Source: Alphaproteobacteria bacterium
GTDB taxonomy: Bacteria > Pseudomonadota > Alphaproteobacteria > UBA828
Direction of reading: 5' to 3'
NCBI GenBank assembly: GCA_022826345.1
Contig: JAJDVB010000204.1
Span: 1-18,971 of the forward strand
Length of the DNA: 18,971 nt
Below the pieces are notes generated by a model. The model ran no database searches. It was not told where the DNA came from and saw nothing but the letters and a program-made list of their open reading frames with translations. Positions 7,308 through 14,583 of the stretch are shown here, piece by piece (position 1 is the stretch's first letter; each line of letters opens with the position of its first letter). Made by a program: the position numbers and the translations under genes.

Positions 7308-8231
7308 TCACGCGGCGACGCGATAGACCGGGATTCCGAGCTGCTTCGCCTTGTCGACGAGGTTGCCGGTGATGCCGGAGCCGGGGAACGCGATGACGCC
7401 CTTGGGCAGCAGGTTGAGCAGCTCGTCGTTCCTGCGGAAGGGGGCAGCCTTGCCGTGCGCGGTCCAGTCCGGGCGGCAGATCACCTGGTTGACGCCTCTG
7501 GCTTCGGCCCAGCTCGCCGCGATCTTCTCGACGCCGGGGCCGCCGCCGTGCAGCAGGACCATGTCGCCGTACTTCTCGCGGGTGCGGTCCAGCGTGGTCC
7601 AGACCGCGTCCGCGTCCGCGACGGTCTTGCCGCCGGTGATCGCCACCAGGGTGCCGTCCGGCAGGTGGGCGGTCATCTCGCGGTCCTTGCGGGCGCGCCT
7701 GAAGTCGCGGGCGTCGATGGCGGCCGAGGTCAGCGTTCCGGTCCGGCTGGCGTGCGATCCGTGGCGGGGACGCCAGACGTCGCCGGTGTGGACGCGGTAG
7801 GCGTCTGCGGCCACATCGCGCATTTTCTCGAACGCGTCGCGCCGGTCGCCGAGGTTGCGCGCCCTGTCGATCAGGATCTCGAGTTCGTGCGCCTTCACCT
7901 CCGATCCGTCCTGGGCGGTCTCGAGGTCCTTCATCTCGGGCACGATGCGGTCGACGGTCCGGTCGAGGCGGGTGACCTGGGAATGCAGGCAGTTGACGAA
8001 GCCCCACAGCAGCGCCTCGCGCTCGTCGGCCATCTGCGTGCCGTCGACGGTGACGCCGTCCACCATGATGCGGATGGCCTCGCCCAGCGCGTCGATGGCG
8101 TCGTCCTCGTCCCAGACGACGCGGCTGTCGAGCTCGCCGCGCTCGGGCGCTGCACCGTAGAGTGCCATGCTCTCGCAAACGGCAGCGGTGGCAGAAGCGG
8201 TAGCGGTCTGTGTGGCGATGGTGTCGATCAT
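7308..8231 (-). CDS. DUF2493 / SLOG-like nucleotide-binding protein
   Basis: A 307-residue protein. The C-terminal third (about 189-305) is a Rossmann-like DUF2493 domain related to the YspA/SLOG group: VAITGGKTVAD near the start, LHGGGPGVEKIAASWA (228-243), a conserved RRN (266-268) and FPGSGITGNLVDKAK (282-296). These glycine-rich loops are expected to bind a nucleotide or nucleotide-derived ligand; no reaction is known to me for this group. Residues 1-185 are mostly helical with no recognised motif. I chose the ATG at 8231 because AAGGAG lies 7 nt upstream; the frame stays open to 8447 but that part looks non-coding. DUF2493 proteins recur on alphaproteobacterial conjugative plasmids near ssb and Toprim genes. 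A strong terminator follows. Confidence 0.85.
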   Translation of the reverse strand: MIDTIATQTATASATAAVCESMALYGAAPERGELDSRVVWDEDDAIDALGEAIRIMVDGVTVDGTQMADEREALLWGFVNCLHSQVTRLDRTVDRIVPEMKDLETAQDGSEVKAHELEILIDRARNLGDRRDAFEKMRDVAADAYRVHTGDVWRPRHGSHASRTGTLTSAAIDARDFRRARKDREMTAHLPDGTLVAITGGKTVADADAVWTTLDRTREKYGDMVLLHGGGPGVEKIAASWAEARGVNQVICRPDWTAHGKAAPFRRNDELLNLLPKGVIAFPGSGITGNLVDKAKQLGIPVYRVAA

Positions 8232-8348
8232 GACGATCTCCTTTTCTCTTCCTCCGGGACCCTGTGCCCCGTCGTGATGTCCTTTCGGGACACGTGCGCG
8301 CAGCGGAAGCACCTGGCCGTAGATGGCCTTGGGCGCGATTGGGTGCGG

Positions 8349-8554
8349 AAAGTCGGCGATTTCGGTGCGGAAGTTCGCGTTCTTGGTGCCTGGGAGGCCC
8401 GGCGCGCCGCCTCGCCGCCTGGCCGCGTTTCGAGTTGGCCTGCTCAAGAACTGCTAGCGCCGGGCCGACACGGCGGCCCCGCGTCAGGGGCCGGCGTGCC
8501 CCACGCGAGGCGGTTCGGGGTTACGCGCAAGCGAACTTCACGGTCGCCGACTTT
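8349..8554. repeat. Two-part long-range inverted repeat
   Basis: AAAGTCGGCGA (8349-8359) pairs with 8544-8554, and GAAGTTCGC (8370-8378) with 8531-8539, all without mismatch. The spacers between the two parts differ (10 nt and 4 nt). The repeat encloses about 150 nt, which also hold the hairpin CGGCCCC-gcgtca-GGGGCCG (8474-8493). It lies in a 535-bp gene-free stretch (8232-8766) upstream of the DUF2493 gene and could be a small non-autonomous element or a folded leader. Confidence 0.55.
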
Positions 8555-8679
8555 CACGGCGCGCCCTAGGCCGTCTTGGGCCAGGCCGGAGCGCAGCGAA
8601 GGACCCGCAGGGTTGCTGGCGCGAGCACACGTGGCACGATGGGACATCACGTACGAGGAGCAGTCCTTTCTCCGCGCCA

Positions 8680-8731
8680 AAGCGGCGGTAGCCGCTTCGC
8701 GTCCTTGCGGACGCGACCGCCGCGAGGCGGT
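8680..8731. repeat. Three directly abutting tetraloop hairpins
   Basis: AAGCGGC-ggta-GCCGCTT (8680-8697), CGCGTCC-ttgc-GGACGCG (8698-8715) and ACCGCC-gcga-GGCGGT (8716-8731) follow each other with no linker at all. Every stem is perfect (7, 7 and 6 bp) and every loop has four bases. No coding frame accounts for this. On the minus strand it lies just beyond the stop of the 78-residue gene but has no U-run, so it is not a standard terminator. Confidence 0.7.
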
Positions 8732-8766
8732 TTCCATGCGAGCCGTGGGGCGGGAACGGCGCCGGC

Positions 8767-9003
8767 TCATAGCAGGGGATGGGTCTCGACCCAGCGCTCG
8801 GCGGTCTCGCGGAGCCTGCTGCGCTCGGTGACGCGCTTCCAGCCGCGCCAGTCCTCTGCGAGCCAGATCAGGTAGTGATGCTGGCCCGGGTTGAGGATGT
8901 CCTCGTGCCTGAAGATATCGCCGATGTACTGGCCGTCGCGGTAGATGCGCACCTCGTCGGGGGCGGCCAGCTTGAAGGCGAGGTCGGTTCTGAAGCGTCC
9001 CAT
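8767..9003 (-). CDS. Conserved-looking 78-residue hypothetical protein
   Basis: The protein begins MGRFRTDLAFKL and contains VRIYRDGQYIGDIFRHEDILNPGQHHYLIWLAEDWRGW in segments that look like a small beta fold followed by a basic helical tail. I chose the ATG at 9003 because GGGGAG lies 8 nt upstream; an upstream ATG at 9018 has no ribosome binding site. It starts 53 nt after the stop of the Toprim gene and is probably in one transcript with it. No function can be assigned. The pairing with a Toprim gene suggests a role in DNA processing of the element, which is inference only. Confidence 0.7.
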   Translation of the reverse strand: MGRFRTDLAFKLAAPDEVRIYRDGQYIGDIFRHEDILNPGQHHYLIWLAEDWRGWKRVTERSRLRETAERWVETHPLL

Positions 9004-9056
9004 CGGATTGCTCCCCATCGTCGGTTGCGGCGGGTTCTCTCTCTCCCGCAATTCGC

Positions 9057-10055
9057 TCACCCCGATGCATGCCGCCCTCCGTCTCCTGGCAAGCTGAGGG
9101 CCGGGGCAAGGCGCGCGCGAAGCGCGGCGGAGCCGAGAGCGACGAGCTCGTCGTTGAAGTCGCCGCCCTGGGGAGCCAGGATCGACGCGGCGATGCCCGC
9201 ACGTGCGCAGCGGCGGGCGAGGCGTTCGGCGGCGCGCTCGCCTTCCGGGTCGTTGTCCCGCGCGATGACGAGCCGGGCCGTGCCGGGAGGAGGCGCGAAT
9301 GCGCCGAGGCTCCCGGCCGAGAGCGCGGCAGCGGCGACGATATCCGGCAGCGCGGTGACGATGGAGAGCACCGTCTCGATGCCCTCGCCGACCAGCAGCG
9401 TGCCGGCGGCGGGGTCGCCGAAGCGGACGGCGAGGCCGTGAACGCGGCCGAGCGCCTTGCGCGGGCGCGGCAAATCGGCCTTGGCCGGTTCGCGGGGATC
9501 GAGCCACGTCCGGTGCACCCCCGTAACGGTGCTCTCATCGGCGGTCACGGCGGCGACCAGCGCGGGAAGCCGGCGCACGCCGGCTTCGTCGCGGTGGAGC
9601 AGCCGGGGATGGAAGCGGAGCGCGGGGAAGCGGCAGCGGTGGATCGCCCTGGCGCGCAGATACGCCTCGGCATGGGTGCCGTCGATGGCGCGGCAGCGCT
9701 GCCACAGGCGGCGCGCCGCCTCGGTCCGGTCGTAGCTGTCGGGGCCGGCCGGGGCCGGCATGGGCGGCACGGAAAGGAAGGCGCGCGCCTCGGCGAGGGC
9801 GGCGCGGAGCGAGCCCGCGCCGGAGGCGATGCGGACGAGGTCGAGCAGGTCGCCGTGCTCGTCCGAGCTTGCGTCAGTCCACTTTCCGGGCGTGCCGGGA
9901 GGGGCGAGGCGGACGAAGAGCGAGCGGCCTCTGGCGCCGCGGATGTCACCGGCGATCCAGTAGCGGCCGCTCCTGCGGCCCTGCGGCAGGTATCGCCGGC
10001 AGACCTCCTCGGCGCGACCGGCGAGGGCGGCGGAGACGCGGGCGGCCGCGCTCAC
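9057..10055 (-). CDS. Toprim-domain primase-like protein
   Basis: A 332-residue protein of the plasmid Toprim family. The N-terminal region includes RRSGRYWIAGD and KWTDASSDEHGDLLDLV, as in DUF7146-type proteins, and no zinc-binding motif is visible. The C-terminal Toprim domain shows GEGIET with the catalytic glutamate E224, ARDNDPEG with D267 and D269, and a final GGDFNDEL motif. Toprim domains catalyse or support nucleotidyl transfer in primases, topoisomerases and nucleases; here a role in priming or repairing incoming single-stranded DNA is inferred. I chose the GTG at 10055, giving MSAAARVSAALAGRAEEVC, because this is where the family begins; the ribosome binding site is poor. The frame stays open to 10334 but that part overlaps a terminator. 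Confidence 0.85.
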   Translation of the reverse strand: MSAAARVSAALAGRAEEVCRRYLPQGRRSGRYWIAGDIRGARGRSLFVRLAPPGTPGKWTDASSDEHGDLLDLVRIASGAGSLRAALAEARAFLSVPPMPAPAGPDSYDRTEAARRLWQRCRAIDGTHAEAYLRARAIHRCRFPALRFHPRLLHRDEAGVRRLPALVAAVTADESTVTGVHRTWLDPREPAKADLPRPRKALGRVHGLAVRFGDPAAGTLLVGEGIETVLSIVTALPDIVAAAALSAGSLGAFAPPPGTARLVIARDNDPEGERAAERLARRCARAGIAASILAPQGGDFNDELVALGSAALRARLAPALSLPGDGGRHASG

Positions 10056-10256
10056 GATGCACGCTTTCGGTGAGAAGGGGGACCGGCACCGCCGGGACAG
10101 GGAGCGGGGATGGAGCGCATGAGGGACCTCTCCGGATGCTGCGTGGGACGCGCCCCGGTCCCGGCCGCCGCCCTGCCTCTCGCCGGCGCCGGGACGGCGG
10201 GCGATGCGCGTAGCGCGAGCCTTGCCGCCCGGCCGGGTGCTCGGACAAGGCAGCAT

Positions 10257-10299
10257 AAAAAACGGCCGGTGCCGCGCGTGAGGAACGCGGAACCGGCCG
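10257..10299 (-). terminator. Intrinsic terminator downstream of ssb
   Basis: CGGCCGGT (10263-10270) pairs with ACCGGCCG (10292-10299); inside, CCGCG pairs with CGCGG. On the minus strand the stem is followed by TTTTTT (10262-10257). It separates ssb from the Toprim gene. Confidence 0.85.
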
Positions 10300-10361
10300 G
10301 GAGCGGCGGGAGGGAGGGGCCCGCCGAGGCGCAAACCTGACGAATTGGGATGACCGGGAAG

Positions 10362-10399
10362 CGTAAGGTCCGCAGGGTGTTACCCCCGCAGACCTTACG
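10362..10399 (-). repeat. Strong hairpin just after the ssb stop
   Basis: CGTAAGGTC (10362-10370) pairs perfectly with GACCTTACG (10391-10399), and the inner part continues pairing with two mismatches. It lies 15 nt beyond the ssb stop. There is no U-run, so it may protect the mRNA end or work together with the terminator further on. The rest of 10056-10414 shows no gene. Confidence 0.65.
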
Positions 10400-10414
10400 A
10401 ATCCGGCGATGGGC

Positions 10415-10873
10415 CTAGAATGGGATACCGGAGCCGTCGTCCGTGTCGGACGGGGCGGCATCGGCGGCGGCTGTCGCCTCACCGTCGGACGCGGGCGCGC
10501 CGTTGCCGTTCGAGGTGGCAGGCCTCTCGAGGAACTGGATCCTGCCGCCGGGGACGAGGAGGATCTCGGTCGAGAAGCGGTCGGAGTCCTCGCCGTCCTT
10601 GCGCCACTTCCTGGTCTGCAGCTTGCCCGCGACGTAGACGAGGCGGCCCTTCTTCGCGTGCTTCTCCAGCATGTCGATCAGCCCGTTCTGGAACGTGACG
10701 ACGCGGTGCCACTCCGTTTTGTCGATTCTCTCGCCGCCGCCGTTCCGGTCTATGTAACTTTCGTCGGTCGCCACGCTCATGTTGGCGACGCGTCCGCCGG
10801 ACGCCAGGTGGTTGATGGTCGCATCGGCACCCAGGCGGCCGATGAGCTGTGCGGAGTTGAGTCCAAACGGCAT
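10415..10873 (-). CDS. ssb: Single-stranded DNA-binding protein
   Basis: A 152-residue SSB, a normal length for the family. The OB fold is recognisable from LNSAQLIGRLGADATIN, then VANMSVATDESYIDR, EWHRVVTFQNGLIDMLEKHAKKGRLVYVAGKLQTRKW and STEILLVPGGRIQFLER, spread over about residues 5-115. A Gly/Ala/Asp-rich linker leads to the acidic tip DDGSGIPF, which recruits DNA-repair and replication partners. The ATG at 10873 has AGGAG 8 nt upstream. Plasmid-borne ssb genes coat the transferred strand in the recipient and dampen the SOS response. It is followed by a hairpin and an intrinsic terminator, so it forms its own transcription unit. Confidence 0.95.
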   Translation of the reverse strand: MPFGLNSAQLIGRLGADATINHLASGGRVANMSVATDESYIDRNGGGERIDKTEWHRVVTFQNGLIDMLEKHAKKGRLVYVAGKLQTRKWRKDGEDSDRFSTEILLVPGGRIQFLERPATSNGNGAPASDGEATAAADAAPSDTDDGSGIPF

Positions 10874-11272
10874 TGTCCGTCTCCTTCTCTTCCGGATTGC
10901 TGACGATGGTTGCCGAGCGGGTCGGAGCCTCTCCCGGCCCCTTCCCTGCTCACCTTCTCCAGGCCCTCCACGAACTCTCGTCTGCCGTCTGCCCCGGTGC
11001 CCGCGGGGAGGCATCGGGCGTGCCGACCGCACGGACGCCCGCACAGGATGCCGCGAAGGCTGACACCCGCCGGATGTGGCAGACACAGGGCCGGGCTCGG
11101 AGGAGCGGGTGGCAAAGATCGCACCCTCGCGGCGCGAAGCGCTGCACATGAACATGGGGTGGGGCGCGGTCTAGGTGGCCGATCCTCGTGTCCCCCCAGC
11201 AGCCCCGTCATCGCGAATTGACCGAACGCGGCGCGCGGCTACGGTGCGCGCAAACCAAGAGACCGATGCGCC
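10874..11272. other. About 400 bp between divergent ssb and the IHF-like gene, no gene seen
   Basis: No frame here has a ribosome binding site and a family resemblance. It should hold the two divergent promoters; on the plus strand TTGACC occurs at 11218-11223 without a good -10. Two GCGCGC blocks flank 9 bp at 11231-11251. Confidence 0.4.
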
Positions 11273-11548
11273 GTGGCCACGGTGACCGTGGCTGATCCGA
11301 CGGAAGCGGGTCGCGAGGAAGCCGGTCTGCGCAAGCGCGACGCGGCCGAGCTGGTGGACACCTTGATCGAAGCGATCTGCGAGCGGCTGGCGGCAGGGGA
11401 GCCGGTCGGGATCTCCGGCTTCGGCACCTTCTCGGTGCGCGACAAGAGCGAGCGCACCGGACGCAATCCCAGGACCGGGTAGGAGACGCCGATCCCGGCC
11501 CGGCGGGTGGTGACGTTCCGGGCGTCCGCTAAACTGAAGAAGCGCGTG
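11273..11548 (+). pseudogene. ihfA: IHF-alpha-like gene interrupted by an in-frame TAG
   Basis: From the GTG at 11273 the frame gives 69 residues, including GLRKRDAAELVDTLIEAIC, then PVGISGFGTFSVRDKSE and RTGRNPRTG, the hallmark of IHF/HU proteins, with the proline that intercalates into DNA. A TAG at 11480-11482 follows, and the same frame goes on with ETPIPARRVVTFRASAKLKKRV, the expected rest of the protein. The family normally reads GEE or GKE here, so a single GAG to TAG change explains the break. After 11548 the normal C-terminus and stop are absent and the frame runs on into foreign-looking DNA. The truncated product would lack half of the DNA-grasping arm. It is a pseudogene unless the amber codon is suppressed. 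IHF assists relaxosomes and recombinases. Confidence 0.88.
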
Positions 11549-11675
11549 ACGGTGGGGATGGCCGGCGCGGCGGACCCTGTCTCTTTATCCTACACCTTGC
11601 CCCACACTAATTTGCCTCTCATGCTCGCGATTCTTTTCGAGTTTCCACCGTCGCTTCCCACATCGGTATGTCGCC

Positions 11676-12037
11676 TTAACAGCACTTGCGCCCGCGTCCG
11701 CCTCCTCGGGCGATACGCGCCTTGTTGTGAGCCCTCCAGCCGCACAACCGTAGCCCGACCCACCCAAGCCAGCGCTGCAACCAGTTCGCGCGGCGTTCTC
11801 CGGCGCCCGCCATCTCCCGCCAGATGGCGTCAGCGCGTTTCCTGTCGATGTTCGGTTGAGAACACCAGTACAGGAAGTCGTGCACGACCCCGGCGATATC
11901 CACCCTGGACCAGTGGAGGAAGGGCCGGGCCCAGCAGGGAATCGAGCTGAAGTCAGTCTCGAAGCCTTCCGGAACCCTGATTGTCGTACCGTCTTCCAAC
12001 CTCACTACCAGCGCCCGAATCAGCCATCGTATGACAT
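11676..12037 (-). pseudogene. DUF1353 phage-type protein with a 1-nt frameshift near its start
   Basis: The intact frame (from a GTG at 12005) includes RVPEGFETDFSSIP, then RVDIAGVVHDFLYW and ADAIWREMA, the DUF1353 pattern known from phages and prophages; function unknown. The best start is the ATG at 12037, with AAAGGGG 7 nt upstream and only 15 nt after the recombinase stop. It reads MSYDG and then a stop. Adding one base in the GATGGCTG stretch restores MSYDGLIRALVVRLEDG, the expected N-terminus. So a 1-nt deletion (or sequencing error) has broken the gene; translation from the internal GTG might give a shortened protein of 109 residues. Confidence 0.7.
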
Positions 12038-12052
12038 TGTGCGTCCCCTTTG

Positions 12053-14137
12053 TCAGATTCCCGGCAGGGGGAGGGTCTTATCGTCTTGTAATCGCCTAAT
12101 TTTTCCGGGACGGCGGGCCACGATTTCCCGCACGCCTATCTGAACCGCCTCGCTCTCGAGCGCTTCGACCGGGATCTCCCACGGAGCCGACGGCATGAGC
12201 TGTGTTGCCGGCAGCTTTCCCTCACCGATAAGCCGATGTACCGACTCGATTGAGATCCCGAGACGGCGAGCCGTCTCGTCCGCGCTGATGGTCTCGGGTC
12301 CGGCTGTCGCCGGATCGAAGGCGGCTATGCCCAGCCGCTCGCGAAGCTCTCGAACCCTCACCGTCGTCCAGCTCCCTCCGTCCTCGGGGCGACAACGCAT
12401 TCGGTTCATCGTGATCGCTAGCTCGCGGTCCGGCCAGTGGCCGCCGAGCTTGCGCATCACTTCGACTGCGGCGGGTCGGCGATCCGCGGGATAGCGGCCG
12501 GTCCTGGCCCGCGGAACCCGCGTCTCGCTGTGGCGTCCGCCCACCCAGTGGATCGTCACCACCGCTTCATTGGCCTCGTCGTCCAGATCGATGATGACTT
12601 CCTCGATCACCGTGCGAATCAAGCGCTGCTTCGTCCCAGTGCTCGTCGTCGGCGCGTTCCACACCGCAGGAAGATTCTGCGCAAGGTCCAACAGCGCTGC
12701 CCGATCAATTCGAGGACGAGACGCCCACTCCGCGTCCAGTCCAACAAGGCGTCGCTCGATTTGCTCGATGCGCTCCAGCGCAGCGTTCCAACGTGCCTCC
12801 AGTTCCCGCGCGACATGCCGCTTGGCGGGATCGACCAACTCGTAGCGGCGTGCCGCCAGCGACCCCTCGTATTGGGCCTCTTCGAGTTCGCGTTCCACCG
12901 CGCGCCGCTGATCGGCGGCAGCACGGTCGACCTGTTCGGCCGCCTCCAACGCCGCCTCCACCGCATGTGGAGAGACCGCATCGAGAATCCGCGTGGAGAC
13001 CGCGTGGTCGATGCGAATGCCACCGATGCCAATGCACAAACCGGGAAGCTGTATGTTTCCTCGGCACTGGTAGCGATGGGGACGATGCGACCGCCCTTGG
13101 TAGAACACCCGCATCATGCGCCCGCACCGACCGCAGCGCGTCAGACCGGTCAGCAGGGCCCGGCCGCCCCGCCCCGACTTGCGCGACGTAAGCTTCTGCA
13201 TGTGGGCGTTCTCAAGGATTATCCTCTGGTTCTCTTCGAAACGCTCCCAGGTGATGTAGCCCTCGTGGTTGTTGTGCAGCCGCACGCCCCAGTCGGCCAT
13301 CGCGCGGCGATGGCCGGTGGTCTTTCGCGCACGGCCGTCGACGATCCGCGTACGCGTGCTGCGCTTTCCGAAGGCGTACATCCCGGCATATATCGGGTTC
13401 TTCAGGATCTGGTGCACGGTGTGGTAGGCGGCCGGCCGCCACTCAATCTGGCGGACGCCAGCGTTACGCCGCACTACCGGCAGGCTCAGCTCGGAATCGT
13501 GCAGTGACAGATACACTTGGCGGCAGCTGCCGAGTTCCTGGAACTTCTCGAACACCAGTCGGATCGCGCCCGCCACGCGCTCGTCCGGGTCGATCTCGAT
13601 GCGTCCGCTCTCACCCCAGCAATAGCCCGGCGGCAGGGTGAAGCGCAGCTCGCCGCGCTCGGCCTTTGCGTCTCGGGCAGCCAGACCACGCTGTCGCAGA
13701 AGGCTGAGCTCGTATTCGCTCATCGTACCCTTCAATCCGAGCAACAACCGATCGTTGATCAGACGCGGATCGTAGACCCCGTCCGGGTCGATAACCAGCG
13801 CGCCGGTCAAGGCGCACAGGTCTATCAGATGATGCCAGTCCCGCCCGTTCCTGGAGAGCCTGGAAGCCTCGATGCAGAACACCGCGCCGATTGACCCGGT
13901 GCACACCGCGGCGGCGAGCTTCTGGAATCCCGGGCGTTCCGAGGACCCGGAGCCCGAACGGCCGAGATCGTCGTCGATGACAGATACCGATGCGAACCCG
14001 GCGGTGCGCGCCGTGTCGACCAGCTCGTACTGCCGCCGCTGGCTCTCGGTGTTCTCCAGAACTTGCGTCGGACTGGACTGGCGGATGTAGACCACCGCGC
14101 CGCGACCAAGATGCTCAGATGTGATCTTCGAGCTCAT
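12053..14137 (-). CDS. Large serine recombinase
   Basis: A 694-residue recombinase that would join or excise DNA at specific att-type sites. The resolvase domain shows VVYIRQSS with the likely nucleophile S21, DDDLGRSGSGSSERPGF (55-71) and EASRLSRNGRDW (90-101). A recombinase domain follows, with NPIYAGMYAFG at about 247-257. A zinc ribbon with C335, C338, C358 and C368, a long coiled coil (about 380-480) and a C-terminal helix-turn-helix (ISADETARRLGISIESVHRL) complete it. The ATG at 14137 is fixed by AAGGAGG 6 nt upstream; the frame is open to 14203 without support. It overlaps the 61-residue gene by 23 nt, so the two are probably coupled. The frame is intact, so the protein may be active. 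Confidence 0.93.
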   Translation of the reverse strand: MSSKITSEHLGRGAVVYIRQSSPTQVLENTESQRRQYELVDTARTAGFASVSVIDDDLGRSGSGSSERPGFQKLAAAVCTGSIGAVFCIEASRLSRNGRDWHHLIDLCALTGALVIDPDGVYDPRLINDRLLLGLKGTMSEYELSLLRQRGLAARDAKAERGELRFTLPPGYCWGESGRIEIDPDERVAGAIRLVFEKFQELGSCRQVYLSLHDSELSLPVVRRNAGVRQIEWRPAAYHTVHQILKNPIYAGMYAFGKRSTRTRIVDGRARKTTGHRRAMADWGVRLHNNHEGYITWERFEENQRIILENAHMQKLTSRKSGRGGRALLTGLTRCGRCGRMMRVFYQGRSHRPHRYQCRGNIQLPGLCIGIGGIRIDHAVSTRILDAVSPHAVEAALEAAEQVDRAAADQRRAVERELEEAQYEGSLAARRYELVDPAKRHVARELEARWNAALERIEQIERRLVGLDAEWASRPRIDRAALLDLAQNLPAVWNAPTTSTGTKQRLIRTVIEEVIIDLDDEANEAVVTIHWVGGRHSETRVPRARTGRYPADRRPAAVEVMRKLGGHWPDRELAITMNRMRCRPEDGGSWTTVRVRELRERLGIAAFDPATAGPETISADETARRLGISIESVHRLIGEGKLPATQLMPSAPWEIPVEALESEAVQIGVREIVARRPGKIRRLQDDKTLPLPGI

Positions 14138-14300
14138 CGATCGCCTCCTTGCGGTTGGCCGCTTCCGTATCCCGATCCAGCGCTTCGAGCAGAAGATCGG
14201 CAAGAGTGTGCACCAGCGCGATCGACCGCGGCGCCGCCGGCACCGGCGGTTCCAGGCCCAGTTGGAGTTGGGTTCGCGGTCGTGATGTCCGCAGCTTCAT
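14115..14300 (-). CDS. Small recombinase-associated protein, 61 residues
   Basis: The protein reads MKLRTSRPRTQLQLGLEPP at its start, then a proline-rich turn and a helix (ALVHTLADLLLEALDRD), ending in an acidic tail. AGGAGG lies 7 nt before the ATG at 14300. I recall proteins of this type (RRQLQLGL...PALVRALADLLLEAL) encoded directly before large serine recombinases of this subgroup, so it is likely a partner such as a directionality or loading factor; that role is inference. It overlaps the recombinase start by 23 nt and lies in a different frame inside the 3' part of the DUF5372 gene. Confidence 0.75.
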   Translation of the reverse strand: MKLRTSRPRTQLQLGLEPPVPAAPRSIALVHTLADLLLEALDRDTEAANRKEAIDELEDHI

Positions 14301-14583
14301 CGGCGACCTCCTTCGTGGGGGAGGCCGATGATGATGGGGTGGCGCAGACTGGCAATAGAGCCGCCAAGGCATTGGATAGCTCGCACAATGCGTCCGCTCG
14401 CACCAGCGGCTCGCCCAGTGTCATCGACCGGCACACGGTGGGATCGCACATCCACCCCGGAAGCTTGCGGGACACATGCCGGTCTCCTTCTTCAACGATC
14501 AGGAGGATGCCGTGTAGACGGCCGGCGTTGCGGGCGTGAAAGCGACGACCGTGAAACGGGTGCCACGGATACTCAACCGTCAC
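14134..14583 (-). CDS. DUF5372 family protein, first gene of the recombinase operon
   Basis: From a GTG at 14583 the protein starts MTVEYPWHPFHGRRFHAR, matching the DUF5372 opening (HPFHPLHG-type), followed by a small beta-rich domain with LPGWMCDPTVCRSM. Function unknown. Family members are about 100 residues; here the frame continues to 149 residues, and the last 55 are a low-complexity tail lying across the 61-residue gene in another frame. The normal stop may have been lost, so the C-terminal tail should be treated with caution. No good ribosome binding site is visible before the GTG. Confidence 0.65.
   Translation of the reverse strand: MTVEYPWHPFHGRRFHARNAGRLHGILLIVEEGDRHVSRKLPGWMCDPTVCRSMTLGEPLVRADALCELSNALAALLPVCATPSSSASPTKEVADEAADITTANPTPTGPGTAGAGGAAVDRAGAHSCRSSARSAGSGYGSGQPQGGDR

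Noticed and set aside
6439..8178. 579-codon minus-strand frame
   Set aside because: It is a frame-shifted shadow of the DUF2493 gene extended by Arg/Pro-rich non-coding DNA and is antisense to the accessory gene.
7197..8831. 544-codon plus-strand frame
   Set aside because: It is antisense to the DUF2493 gene and runs through a terminator and the gene-free stretch.
11507..11950. 147-codon plus-strand frame starting at a GTG
   Set aside because: Only its first residues are real: they are the C-terminal part of the broken IHF gene. The rest runs into unrelated DNA opposite the DUF1353 gene.
12437..13507. 356-codon plus-strand frame
   Set aside because: It lies opposite the serine recombinase and shows no family pattern.
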